Part shown: positions 51,213 through 58,812 of the stretch, piece by piece
How positions within the stretch are numbered: the stretch's first letter is position 1
How the letters are laid out: every line of letters starts with the position of its first letter
DNA from: a virus
Reading direction: 5' to 3' (one strand)
DNA: 64,000 bases
IMG/VR virus record: IMGVR_UViG_3300048589_000504
Span: 1-64,000 of that record
Position numbers and translations under genes: made by a program
The notes under the pieces: generated by a model
The model's database searches: none
What the model saw: only the letters and a program-made list of their open reading frames with translations
What the model was told of the DNA's origin: nothing

Positions 51213-52208
51213 CTAAAGTATAACGCCATTCTCAAAGGCTGAATCGACACTGTATTCAGGCAGGAAGTAAGCATAGCTTTCGCGCGTCGTCTCTGCACTG
51301 ACATGGTTAAGAATTTCCTGAACCGCTTCCAGCCCAACGCCATTCTGCAACATCGTAGCGGCGCGGTAATGCCGGATGTGATGTGGCGTGACACGGCCGT
51401 CCAGGCCAAGCGTCCGCATGGGCCGCTTGATTGCATTGTAAATTGAGGTAACGCTCAGGCGCTTGCCGTCGCTGTTGCGCGAGTGAGAGACAAACAGTGC
51501 CTCATTCGTGTCGGTTCGTTCGCTCAGGTACGCTCCCAGCGCGGGCACGGCGCGGCTGCTCCCATTGCGCAGCAAGCGCAGAACGTGCGGCCGGTTGCCC
51601 TTGCCTTTCACGCTCACAAGACGGCCGTCTTTCAATGCGGCGAAATCGGAGCGCGTCAATCTGCCCACTTCGGCCGTGCGTGCGGCCGTTTCGTACAGTG
51701 TCCAAAACAGCGCAGTATCTCGCAGCGCAGTCAGGCGACGGCCAAACGAGTCGTCTTCGGTTGGCGGTTCTAATACTTCAAAGTAGGCTCTGAGCTTCGG
51801 GATGCCATCCATCCATAACTCGTGATACAGTACGCGGTCGCGCCATGTGCGATCTGGCGGAAGTGGCGCTTCCTTACGGATTCTGTTATCAAGCGCGTCA
51901 AAATTGATGATTGGTGCGCCGCCTACTTCACCGACGACAAAGTGCAGGTAACGAGAAACTACCGTCCAGTAGGTATTGATCGTTTTGCCCTTTGAGTATT
52001 CATCGCTCAGATGCAAGCGAAACGCGAAGGCGGTTTCGCCACTTAACGGGCGCTTACCGGCCTCGGAACAAAATTTCTCGAACTTGCGGAGTGCGGATTT
52101 GTAGGTTAAAAACGTCTTTCCCTTGTCAATGTACTGATCAAGAAACTCGCCAGAGTACGGAAGACTCGCCCCGCCCTGCTGTTGTGATGTAGAATGGTTG
52201 CTATTCAT
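51213..52208 (-). CDS. int: tyrosine recombinase / integrase
   Basis: 331 residues from the ATG at 52208, chosen for GGAGGTG six bases upstream. N-terminal SAM-like core-binding domain (YIDKGKTFLTYKSALRKFEK). Catalytic residues: Arg in YETAARTAEVGRLTRSD, Lys in VSVKGKGNRPH, HxxR in TPHHIRHYRAATMLQNG, His in ILNHVSAETTRESYAYF and a C-terminal Tyr in the same block. It integrates the phage at a host att site. This makes the element temperate. Confidence 0.95.
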   Translation of the reverse strand: MNSNHSTSQQQGGASLPYSGEFLDQYIDKGKTFLTYKSALRKFEKFCSEAGKRPLSGETAFAFRLHLSDEYSKGKTINTYWTVVSRYLHFVVGEVGGAPIINFDALDNRIRKEAPLPPDRTWRDRVLYHELWMDGIPKLRAYFEVLEPPTEDDSFGRRLTALRDTALFWTLYETAARTAEVGRLTRSDFAALKDGRLVSVKGKGNRPHVLRLLRNGSSRAVPALGAYLSERTDTNEALFVSHSRNSDGKRLSVTSIYNAIKRPMRTLGLDGRVTPHHIRHYRAATMLQNGVGLEAVQEILNHVSAETTRESYAYFLPEYSVDSAFENGVIL

Positions 52209-52289
52209 GGTTGCACCTCCGTTGTGCACTGTGGGTCACGCTCAGGGATGGTGAGACATCGCCTGAGCACTTCGTTAATACACCCATAA

Positions 52290-52298
52290 TTATAGCAC
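52290..52298 (-). promoter_or_regulatory. integrase promoter (extended -10)
   Basis: On the minus strand TGCTATAAT at 52298-52290, about 82 bases before the integrase start. The -35 is weak. The same TGCTATAAT block occurs at 63403-63411 on the minus strand. Confidence 0.55.
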
Positions 52299-52331
52299 GT
52301 TTGTTCGGGAAGATGAAGTAATTGACGGCTA

Positions 52332-52949
52332 TTATTGCCCGCCAACAAACTCCGCAGGATTGACCAGATTAAGCCCTGCGTCTGTCACAAACCCCGGCAA
52401 ATTAATCACGGTCGAAACATCCCCCCACTCGATCACGATACCGCCACAACTCTCGTCCTCGATTATTTTGGCGACGGCGCGACCTTCGGGCCAGTCGATG
52501 TTACCTAGCTCGTGGTTAACCGCCGCGCCCCACAGTCTCCCACGGCCCGCCCTGCCGCGCCGACTTCTCACCTCACTCGCAACGGCCGTGGGCAGGCAGA
52601 CAATCAACTCTTTGCTATCCTGCTCGTGGTTTTTGTAGAGATACTCTGTGCTGCGCTGGCTAAGCCACCAAACCGCGTACTTGTTATTTGCGTTCATGTC
52701 AGCATCCTTACTCTCCCGCGCCTCTACACTCATTACCATCTTCCGCAAAATCTCTTGCATAGACACGGTATACAGTTGTCCATCGATTTCGACGACCGGC
52801 GAATACTCGTTAGTGCAGTTCGGCCGTACAAGTGCCGCCTCGTAGTCTTTGCCGTCATGGCGCGTAACGCCAATGGTATCGAGCATAGATGGGTTCACGC
52901 TCGTTCTAGACACGTCAATTTCTATCCTCATCGGTTCCAAATGCCTCAC
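52332..52949 (-). CDS. hypothetical protein, 205 residues
   Basis: Start at a GTG (52949) in a GTGA overlap; ATG 52931 is an alternative with GGAA before it. Soluble alpha/beta (IDVSRTSVNPSMLDTIGVTR; ELGNIDWPEGRAVAKIIEDE). No domain recognised. First gene downstream of the unknown pair at 52946-53744. Confidence 0.6.
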   Translation of the reverse strand: MRHLEPMRIEIDVSRTSVNPSMLDTIGVTRHDGKDYEAALVRPNCTNEYSPVVEIDGQLYTVSMQEILRKMVMSVEARESKDADMNANNKYAVWWLSQRSTEYLYKNHEQDSKELIVCLPTAVASEVRSRRGRAGRGRLWGAAVNHELGNIDWPEGRAVAKIIEDESCGGIVIEWGDVSTVINLPGFVTDAGLNLVNPAEFVGGQ

Positions 52950-53203
52950 CTTTTCACCGTGTACGTAGTAGTCGTACTCTTGCGCAGATCGTGTCTTTCG
53001 GCCGTGACACTGGCGACGTAGTGGTACATAAAGACACCATTTGCCAAAGGTACACCAGAGAGGTCAACTTCGCTGATCTTATATCCAGTCTTCTGCGAAA
53101 ACTCAAAACACAAGTCGCTTATCTGCTTAGCGAGTGCTGCCAGTTCAGATTGCACATCCAATTGCTCAGCAGTCGTTTCTTGTGTGTCTTTATCCTTGCT
53201 CAT
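52946..53203 (-). CDS. small hypothetical protein
   Basis: 85 residues from the ATG at 53203, with GGAG seven bases upstream. Starts MSKDKDTQETTAEQLDVQSE; a helix LAALAKQISDLCFEFSQKTG is followed by strands including FMYHYVASVTAERHDL. No family recognised. Confidence 0.6.
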   Translation of the reverse strand: MSKDKDTQETTAEQLDVQSELAALAKQISDLCFEFSQKTGYKISEVDLSGVPLANGVFMYHYVASVTAERHDLRKSTTTTYTVKR

Positions 53204-53744
53204 TGTCATCTCCACTTACCAGTATAAGCCAGTCAATTTCGGGGAAGTAACAGAACCGCTGCACGTATCGCTCCCCGCTTTCGTCGCGCAGCGCAGTGCG
53301 CAGGATCGGCGCGGTGAGGGTGCGTCCTAGCGCTGCTGGCTGACTAAAATCAGGATCGGTATCTGCAAACCAATCATGGCTCACCGTCGGCGGCATCGGG
53401 AGATTGATATGGTTCAGATCGGGATCGACCCGGAGGCGTTTAACTTTCATGGCGGTCTGATATGACAGATACCTGTACAGAGCATATTCGGCGCGTGTCT
53501 TTTTGCCAAGAATCCAGTTGTTGACAATATCTACCCATTGGTAGAACGCAGCGCGAAAGTGACCGCAGTCGGCCTCAAAGGTGACTTTGCAACCGCCGCG
53601 CGCGGCGCAATATTCCCACACGATCTCTATGGTTCCTGTGTCTAGATCGGGAACGACAGTGCGCCACATCCAAGCCGGTATCTCTCTTTCAACACAGTCA
53701 ATGGTTCTCTGTACCGGGTTCACCTTATCCCCCTGCTCCGACAT
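53190..53744 (-). CDS. hypothetical protein, 184 residues
   Basis: From the ATG at 53744. Sequence is mixed (CVEREIPAWMWRTVVPDLDT; RAEYALYRYLSYQTAMKVKR), aromatic-rich and soluble, without a recognised domain. Overlaps both neighbouring genes slightly, supporting real operon membership. Confidence 0.6.
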   Translation of the reverse strand: MSEQGDKVNPVQRTIDCVEREIPAWMWRTVVPDLDTGTIEIVWEYCAARGGCKVTFEADCGHFRAAFYQWVDIVNNWILGKKTRAEYALYRYLSYQTAMKVKRLRVDPDLNHINLPMPPTVSHDWFADTDPDFSQPAALGRTLTAPILRTALRDESGERYVQRFCYFPEIDWLILVSGDDNEQG

Positions 53745-54006
53745 CAAACACCTTGCCGATGGCGTCGATTATCTCATTTACGCCAACGCCCTTTCTCTCG
53801 GCCATCTTGTTAAACTCGATTATGTACATGAGGTGTCTCGATCCTTCGTCGAACTTGCTTGTCCGCGCGAACAGAATCCATATGTCGCGCTGCAATAATT
53901 CAGGGCTGCTGCTGTAGTCGAATTGCGGGTTGGCGTAGAACCTGTTGCGCAGCTCGTCGTTGTCGATCATTTCGACGTAGGCGGTGAGCAGTTGGTCTAA
54001 CATCAT
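53725..54006 (-). CDS. hypothetical protein, 93 residues
   Basis: Start at ATG 54006 in an ATGA overlap with the HNH gene stop; longer upstream starts would run through the HNH gene. Helical (MMLDQLLTAYVEMIDNDELR; MYIIEFNKMAERKGVGVNEI). Function unknown. Confidence 0.6.
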   Translation of the reverse strand: MMLDQLLTAYVEMIDNDELRNRFYANPQFDYSSSPELLQRDIWILFARTSKFDEGSRHLMYIIEFNKMAERKGVGVNEIIDAIGKVFDVGAGG

Positions 54007-54347
54007 TTCTCCGGCCATAGGTCCCATAGCTCCAATTGCCCTGCGTCGATCTGCCTCTGTCGCCGCGTCTGCGCCGCGTTCGCCGCGTGATAGGGCGCGT
54101 CGTAGGAAAGGTGACAAAGTTGACACATGGCACGAAGGTTGTCCAGATCGTTGTTGGTCGTGTCGTGATCCAGGTGCGCAGTCGTGAGCACAACCATACT
54201 ACCGGTTTCGGGATGCGGCCGCCCATGCTCGGCGCGGCAGTCTGGGTACAGCGGCGATCCTTCGCAGCAGCCGCCCGCGCGCACGAAGCGGACGTAGTGG
54301 CTGAGTTCTTCCCAGTTGTCGGGATAGTCGGCGCGGTTCATTGGCAT
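54003..54347 (-). CDS. HNH endonuclease-like protein
   Basis: 114 residues. YPDNWEELSHYVRFVRAGGC then CEGSP, the core LTTAHLDHDTTNNDLDNLRA and MCQLCHLSYDAPYHAANAAQ give the Cys pairs and His/Asn/His of a phage HNH domain. Nicking or cutting activity is probable. Such small HNH proteins often cooperate with the terminase in packaging, although here it lies in the leftward accessory operon. Confidence 0.8.
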   Translation of the reverse strand: MPMNRADYPDNWEELSHYVRFVRAGGCCEGSPLYPDCRAEHGRPHPETGSMVVLTTAHLDHDTTNNDLDNLRAMCQLCHLSYDAPYHAANAAQTRRQRQIDAGQLELWDLWPEK

Positions 54348-54350
54348 GGT

Positions 54351-54833
54351 TTACCCTTCCTCTACCTCATAACCGAGTGCACGAAAATCAGCAGCGGTCA
54401 TGAACACGCTACCGAAAGGCCACGGTATCTCGGCAATCGGTTCATTATCCTTCGGGTAACACTTCGGGCAAACCCACGATAGATGACAGCCCTCGCCCCA
54501 AATGATTGTTGCCAGGCGCTGAGCCGCTTCACCACAGTCGGGACAAAAGACAAGCACGTCTTGCTCTCGCATCTCTTGCAGCTCCCGCTCGTGAAGCGCC
54601 TTATTACACGCATCTCGCAGCGCCTCGATTTCGGTGCGTGCAAAGTAGCCGATAATACGGCCGTTGTAACCTGTGGGCGGCGGCGTCGCGAACACAACCG
54701 GCTTGGCTACATACTCGCACCCATCCAGAGAGGCGCTGGCCCGCAGCTCGTACCTGCCTTCTTCATCGTTGTACCTGACATCGAACACGACATCGGCAGG
54801 CCAAAGGCTGCCTTGCTCATTTTCGTTGCTCAT
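54351..54833 (-). CDS. zinc-ribbon hypothetical protein
   Basis: 160 residues from the ATG at 54833. N-terminal beta region (VVFDVRYNDEEGRYELRASA), a helical middle (TEIEALRDACNKALHERELQ) and a zinc ribbon made of FCPDCGEAA and WVCPKCYPKDN. No named family. Coupled to the small membrane protein gene upstream with one base between them. Confidence 0.6.
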   Translation of the reverse strand: MSNENEQGSLWPADVVFDVRYNDEEGRYELRASASLDGCEYVAKPVVFATPPPTGYNGRIIGYFARTEIEALRDACNKALHERELQEMREQDVLVFCPDCGEAAQRLATIIWGEGCHLSWVCPKCYPKDNEPIAEIPWPFGSVFMTAADFRALGYEVEEG

Positions 54834-54834
54834 T

Positions 54835-55059
54835 TCACCACCCAAACCGCAACAGAGCCAGGATCACAAGCACAGATGTAAGCGCCCCTGCTAGAAACAT
54901 CACCACGCCATACACAAACCGCGCCCAGTCAGAGCCGCCGCCATCTCTGAAGGTCGTATCTGGCACGGGACGGATCGGCACTTCCGTATCCTTCCGCTTC
55001 TGGTAACGGCCGTCCAAATCATCGATCAACATCCAATATTCGTCACTGCCTTTTTTCAT
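54835..55059 (-). CDS. small membrane protein with DGRYQKR motif (second copy)
   Basis: 74 residues from the ATG at 55059. IDDLDGRYQKRKDTEVPIRP followed by a C-terminal transmembrane segment (FVYGVVMFLAGALTSVLVIL). Paralogue of the product of 50712-50945; the motif is conserved while the membrane segment is not, so the motif is probably functional. Confidence 0.65.
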   Translation of the reverse strand: MKKGSDEYWMLIDDLDGRYQKRKDTEVPIRPVPDTTFRDGGGSDWARFVYGVVMFLAGALTSVLVILALLRFGW

Positions 55060-55075
55060 TACGCATTCTCCTTTA

Positions 55076-55270
55076 TCATCCCCACACGCCCGCGCGCATG
55101 GCGTCAATTGTGACCACAGCCAGCCCGGTGGCACTGAAGACAAGCGCCCACAGCCCAATTTTGCGTAGTGCGCCGCGCCATGACAGGACGGCAGTTAAGG
55201 CGGGCACGAACAGGAGCCAGGTCAGCGGCACGCCGCAGCGGAATAGTGTGAGCAGCGCGGCCTTATCCAT
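55076..55270 (-). CDS. small membrane protein
   Basis: 64 residues (MDKAALLTLFRCGVPLTWLL). Two hydrophobic segments, about 8-29 and 37-55 (IGLWALVFSATGLAVVTI), separated by a basic loop. Overlaps the next upstream gene by 8 bases. Function unknown. Confidence 0.5.
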   Translation of the reverse strand: MDKAALLTLFRCGVPLTWLLFVPALTAVLSWRGALRKIGLWALVFSATGLAVVTIDAMRAGVWG

Positions 55271-55454
55271 TTCTGCCCACCCGCCCGCCGATGGCCGCGC
55301 TGCGCAGCCATCTCATCTCTTTCAGCAGTGCCGCCGCCTCCACCGGCCCTACGGAGATGCGCACACCATCAGCGGCGCAGCATTCCAGCGCGACTATGAT
55401 TTGAGCCAGGGCTTCTGCTAATTGTTCGTCGGTGTAGTTGCTCGTCTCATTCAT
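55263..55454 (-). CDS. small hypothetical protein
   Basis: 63 residues from the ATG at 55454 in an ATGA overlap. Helical: DEQLAEALAQIIVALECCAA and VEAAALLKEMRWLRSAAIGG. No family recognised. Confidence 0.55.
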   Translation of the reverse strand: MNETSNYTDEQLAEALAQIIVALECCAADGVRISVGPVEAAALLKEMRWLRSAAIGGRVGRNG

Positions 55455-56161
55455 TCTTGCCTCTTTCCTCTGCGGCCAAACAGCCCGCGTACAATTTCCT
55501 CCACTTCTTCCATGCCGCTGCTGTGGTACTGGCAGTCTGGCGCGATTAGGCCACGGCTCAAATACGCCCCGTCGCAGGTGCACTCCGGAACCCACTTCAA
55601 TATTTCTCTCAGCGCTTCATCCCGTGCCTGCGCCGCGTCAACTTCGCGGGCGGGTATGTCTACAATGATGCGCCCAAGGTGGGCCTGCAAGCTGGTTAGC
55701 AGCGCGTTTAGCCGTTCTGCTTCGGCCGCTTGTCCGACTAATGTGGCCTGCTTTTCCAGAAGTTCATTCACGCCTTTTAGCCACACCGCCGCCTCCGTTT
55801 CAATGGCCTGCGTCCTCTCACGTTTCGCTATGTCGGCACGGATGTATTCCGTATCTCCGTCGCCAACTGGTTCATCGTAGAACAGTTCGTACCATTCTTG
55901 GCTGGTGTACTCTGTGATATATGCACCAATACGCTCCGGAGGTCTGCCCATCTCGCTTCTCCCCCTGTCCTCTCGACCATCGCCAACAAACACCTCACCA
56001 ATCCGATGCTGCAAATCTTGCGGCAGGTTGGCGTAGTCGATGTGTGGTAGCAGGTCGTGGAGCAAGGTCTGTAGTTTTGCGGCCCGATCGCGACGCTCTG
56101 GATCGAGGCCGAACTCGCTTGCGGCTCTCTTGTCACTATCACCTTCAAAGCCTTTTAACAT
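55451..56161 (-). CDS. hypothetical coiled-coil protein, 236 residues
   Basis: From the ATG at 56161 with GGAG upstream. Residues 20-60 (RRDRAAKLQTLLHDLLPHID) and 130-190 (VNELLEKQATLVGQAAEAER) are helical; the C-terminus holds ECTCDGAYLSRG with Cys and His that may bind zinc (APDCQYH). Function unknown. Confidence 0.6.
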   Translation of the reverse strand: MLKGFEGDSDKRAASEFGLDPERRDRAAKLQTLLHDLLPHIDYANLPQDLQHRIGEVFVGDGREDRGRSEMGRPPERIGAYITEYTSQEWYELFYDEPVGDGDTEYIRADIAKRERTQAIETEAAVWLKGVNELLEKQATLVGQAAEAERLNALLTSLQAHLGRIIVDIPAREVDAAQARDEALREILKWVPECTCDGAYLSRGLIAPDCQYHSSGMEEVEEIVRGLFGRRGKRQE

Positions 56162-56463
56162 CTCATTCTCCACAACCGCAGCACACGGCCGTTTCGCGTC
56201 GTCTCTGTCCCTTCTTCCACGAAGCCGCGTCGTTCGTACCAGCCGTTGGCGGCCAAATCAGCCGGGCACTTCGCAAACAGGCTCGTCGCGCCGGGCGTCG
56301 TTTTCAGCGTTTCCAGCATCGCCGAGCCAGCGCCCGGCCGCGTGCTGATAATCTCGCGGATGGTGAGCTGCCCGTCGCGGCGCAGATGCCAATGGGCCAT
56401 GCCACCCTCGACCAGGAGCAGCTCGCCGCGCTGCGCTGATTCGTAAAGCGTTTCAAAAATCAT
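56155..56463 (-). CDS. GNAT-like acetyltransferase, small phage type
   Basis: 102 residues. LLLVEGGMAHWHLRRDGQLT, IREIISTRPGAGSAMLETLK and AANGWYERRGFVEEG trace the beta4-alpha3-beta5-alpha4 core of GNAT proteins, with GAGSAM in place of the usual Q/RxxGxG/A acetyl-CoA loop. Residues 1-15 are a short helix. The protein is shorter than typical GNATs, so catalytic ability is uncertain. Confidence 0.6.
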   Translation of the reverse strand: MIFETLYESAQRGELLLVEGGMAHWHLRRDGQLTIREIISTRPGAGSAMLETLKTTPGATSLFAKCPADLAANGWYERRGFVEEGTETTRNGRVLRLWRMRC

Positions 56464-56686
56464 CGTCTTCCATCTCCATCGTGCTCGTACCGTCGCTCAA
56501 TCGCCACGCTACAAACGCCGGTGACGTGACAGTGATGACCACCTGCCCGATGCCGCAATACATGAGGTAGTCGCCGTGGCGCTCGCAGATCACATCGCCG
56601 TAGGGGCTGCCGTCGCGGTTAACGATGCGGGCCTCGATGGTCACGTTTTCCGGCGGCTGGGCGGCGCTTTCAATCCATTCGTTCAT
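56453..56686 (-). CDS. small DUF551-like protein
   Basis: 77 residues from the ATG at 56686. Opens MNEWIESAAQPPENVTIEAR, a form of the DUF551-type start (WI...P...V), followed by strands (YLMYCGIGQVVITVTSPAFV) and an acidic end. Similar in style to the product of 57174. Function unknown. Confidence 0.55.
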   Translation of the reverse strand: MNEWIESAAQPPENVTIEARIVNRDGSPYGDVICERHGDYLMYCGIGQVVITVTSPAFVAWRLSDGTSTMEMEDDDF

Positions 56687-56694
56687 TTCGTCAC

Positions 56695-57177
56695 CTACCA
56701 AAGCAGCCACTCGGATAGCTGCTTTTCGTCGTCGTCGGCAATGCGGCGTAAGGCATCAGCGACAATATTATGCGCCGATCCGACCACATCATCGTCAATC
56801 GCCGCAGCTGCTTCCAGCCGCGCAATCTCTTTCAGCGCGGCGATTTGCTTTCGCAAGTCGTCTATCTGGTCCTGTACGTTGTTCGCGCACAGTTCATAGA
56901 TCGGGAGCGCCTCGGTGCAGGCTTCGGCCATTTCCGCGAACCACGGATCGTCTACGTCCTCCCCAAGTTCAGCGACCATCGCCTGATTCTCTGCCTGGTG
57001 CAACCGCGCCTGCTTCTGCAACGCTTCAGCCCACGTAGACGCGGTGCGATTTGCCCAGTAGGCGCGCTCTTCGCGTTCTTTGCGCTGCGTTGCCCAGCGG
57101 TGCCGCTGTTCTTCTTCAAAATTGTCCACCTGATCGCGGAGCTGCTCTTTTTCGTAGTCGTATGTTATGTCGCTCAT
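56695..57177 (-). CDS. coiled-coil protein, 160 residues
   Basis: Almost fully helical: KEQLRDQVDNFEEEQRHRWA, LQKQARLHQAENQAMVAELG and DDLRKQIAALKEIARLEAAA. Overlaps the gene upstream by 4 bases (ATGA). Function unknown. Confidence 0.6.
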   Translation of the reverse strand: MSDITYDYEKEQLRDQVDNFEEEQRHRWATQRKEREERAYWANRTASTWAEALQKQARLHQAENQAMVAELGEDVDDPWFAEMAEACTEALPIYELCANNVQDQIDDLRKQIAALKEIARLEAAAAIDDDVVGSAHNIVADALRRIADDDEKQLSEWLLW

Positions 57178-57407
57178 TTCGTCACCTCATCCGGCAGCTC
57201 CGGCAGCTTTTGCCAGTGCGTAATCTTCGGCCTGGCAGTCGGCACGCCTGCCGCACACCACAGCAGACTGCGCTTTTGTTGCGCGTCGTCAAAGCCCTCA
57301 CCAACGTAGGCGAGGGTGTAGCGTTGACCATGTTCCAAAGCCAATACCAGCTTGTATGGTTCCGGCTGGGCGTCTGTTGCGTCTATCCATTCGTTTGCCT
57401 GGTTCAT
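57174..57407 (-). CDS. DUF551-like protein
   Basis: 77 residues. NEWIDATDAQPEPYKLVLAL, TLAYVGEGFDD and the closing KITHWQKLPELPDEV match the DUF551 pattern (WI...LP...V, ..ITHW..LP..P). These small phage proteins are widespread and of unknown function. Confidence 0.7.
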   Translation of the reverse strand: MNQANEWIDATDAQPEPYKLVLALEHGQRYTLAYVGEGFDDAQQKRSLLWCAAGVPTARPKITHWQKLPELPDEVTK

Positions 57408-57607
57408 CTCGTCCCCTCGCGCTGCGCCAACTCCGCTTTAATCTTCTGAACAATGGCGCGGTTTGTGTCTAGTCGGTCCTGCACCGAGCCGCCGCTGTAG
57501 GTGGCGATGCCCTCGCGGATCGCGATTGTGCAGACCTTAATGTCTTGCAGCGACGCGGCCAGATCGTTTTCGAGTTCGCTCGTAGGTATCTCTGTGATGT
57601 CATTCAT
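57404..57607 (-). CDS. small hypothetical protein
   Basis: 67 residues, helical (ELENDLAASLQDIKVCTIAI; LDTNRAIVQKIKAELAQREG). ATGA overlap with the downstream gene. No family recognised. Confidence 0.55.
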   Translation of the reverse strand: MNDITEIPTSELENDLAASLQDIKVCTIAIREGIATYSGGSVQDRLDTNRAIVQKIKAELAQREGTR

Positions 57608-57616
57608 TGCGCTCCC

Positions 57617-58042
57617 TCACTCCAATACATTCATTTGCTTCAGCCGCGCCGCACATCGGGCGCAAATCGGCGCGTCGTCGTAGGTGTCCCACTTGTTTAA
57701 GGCAGACCAGCCTCCGCTCCTGCGACCAGGTTGCGTTCCGCAGATGGCGCGCCAAGATATTCGATTCCCGCGCTCAACTTCCAGTGGTAGCAAATGCAAC
57801 ACCCGGCCAGCAGGGTCGGTGTCGGTTCGGTTGCGCCCCTGCTTCCAACAGTAAACGAATTCGCACATGCGCCCTTCGCTGTACGCGCGTGTCGTGCGTC
57901 GATGCAGGTGATCGTAATACGTAAAAGTTCGATTCATCAACGCTTCGTGACGTTCGCGTGCTTCGCGTTCTGCGATTTCCTCAGCGGTCGGCGGGACCCA
58001 ATCCGGTCCCATCAGCGCGATCAACATCTTTTCAAAGCTCAT
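57617..58042 (-). CDS. hypothetical protein with Cys pairs
   Basis: 141 residues from the ATG at 58042 (ATGA overlap). Basic and aromatic (FTYYDHLHRRTTRAYSEGR; EFVYCWKQGRNRTDTDP) with a C-terminal APICARCAARLKQ zinc-like pair. Function unknown. Confidence 0.6.
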   Translation of the reverse strand: MSFEKMLIALMGPDWVPPTAEEIAEREARERHEALMNRTFTYYDHLHRRTTRAYSEGRMCEFVYCWKQGRNRTDTDPAGRVLHLLPLEVERGNRISWRAICGTQPGRRSGGWSALNKWDTYDDAPICARCAARLKQMNVLE

Positions 58043-58281
58043 CTCGCCTCCCCCTGCCCCGCAGCCGCCCAACCCGCAAACAGCGTGTCCGGTCGCGGGA
58101 TAAAGGAGTTGCCGGTGCGGAACGTGTCGGTCTGGGCATGGTACGTGGCGAACGTGGCTCCGAGATCGTATACACGGCCGTCTTCCATGATCTTCACTGC
58201 CGCGTCGTCGCCGATGGCGTCGTCGCGATCCTGGCCGCCCGAAAATTTGCTTTCAAAATACTTGTCCAATAAGTCGCTCAT
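58039..58281 (-). CDS. first gene of the leftward operon, small hypothetical
   Basis: 80 residues (MSDLLDKYFESKFSGGQDRD). Acidic N-terminal helix, then DGRVYDLGATFATYH and PRPDTLFAGWAAAG. About 45 bases downstream of the promoter-operator at 58326-58353. Being first, it may be a regulator or inhibitor, but no DNA-binding motif is visible. Confidence 0.6.
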   Translation of the reverse strand: MSDLLDKYFESKFSGGQDRDDAIGDDAAVKIMEDGRVYDLGATFATYHAQTDTFRTGNSFIPRPDTLFAGWAAAGQGEAR

Positions 58282-58325
58282 CGTTTTGCTCCTTGCTCTC
58301 GCTACTCAAATGCCTAACTAATCTA

Positions 58326-58353
58326 ATTTTATCATGTATACATGAAATGTCAA
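58326..58353 (-). promoter_or_regulatory. leftward early promoter with palindromic operator
   Basis: On the minus strand TTGACA (58353-58348), 16-bp spacer, TAAAAT (58331-58326). The spacer contains the 14-bp palindrome TCATGTATACATGA (58332-58345). The 32 bases 58332-58363 match 63775-63744 in the opposite orientation at 31 positions. Confidence 0.8.
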
Positions 58354-58383
58354 TAACTAATTGACCGGTTCATGGCCGCAATC

Positions 58384-58412
58384 TTTACACGTCAATAACC
58401 ACGTGATATACT
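58384..58412 (+). promoter_or_regulatory. rightward promoter for a leaderless mRNA
   Basis: TTTACA (58384-58389), 17-bp spacer, TGATATACT with -10 at 58407-58412. An inverted repeat ATAACC(58395-58400)/GGTTAT(58416-58421) flanks the -10 and reaches into the start codon. The ATG at 58420 falls at the expected transcript start and has no Shine-Dalgarno. Confidence 0.7.
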
Positions 58413-58419
58413 GCCGGTT

Positions 58420-58809
58420 ATGAAGTGGATTGCCGCGTTCCTTATCACTTTCGCCCTTGCCTTCATTTTTGGCGCTCTCTCTGTCGTTGCCGACAACCCC
58501 CTGCTCGACGCAGCCGCGTCGGCTATTGCCCCCACGCCGCCCGATCCATACCAGCAATTACTCGACGCTCGCGCCGCAGAAGGCAGCAGCGTGCCGCTGT
58601 TCGTGGCCGCCGCGCTCATGGGCGTGGTGCTGGTCGGTATCGGCTGGTACGCGCTTTCGGAGCGCACGACCAAGACGCTGCGCGCCTTCAACACCGCGCG
58701 ACGACCGGTGCGCACACGCCGCGTTCAGCCGCTGCAACAGGACCAGTACCAGCCCGCGCAGTTTCAACCGATCCAACCCATCGCTCTTCCTGAAGTATCG
58801 GAGGTCTAG
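58420..58809 (+). CDS. two-helix membrane protein
   Basis: 129 residues. An N-terminal signal-anchor (KWIAAFLITFALAFIFGALS), a short outside loop (PPDPYQQLLDARAAEGSSVP), a second transmembrane helix (LFVAAALMGVVLVGIGWYAL) and a basic, Gln/Pro-rich cytoplasmic tail (QDQYQPAQFQPIQPIALPEV). Four bases from the ATPase gene, so probably its membrane partner. Function unknown. Confidence 0.65.
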   Translation: MKWIAAFLITFALAFIFGALSVVADNPLLDAAASAIAPTPPDPYQQLLDARAAEGSSVPLFVAAALMGVVLVGIGWYALSERTTKTLRAFNTARRPVRTRRVQPLQQDQYQPAQFQPIQPIALPEVSEV

Positions 58810-58812
58810 CCG

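Noticed and set aside
51483-51793. Several + strand frames opposite the integrase
   Set aside because: Antisense shadows of a gene with an intact tyrosine recombinase catalytic set.
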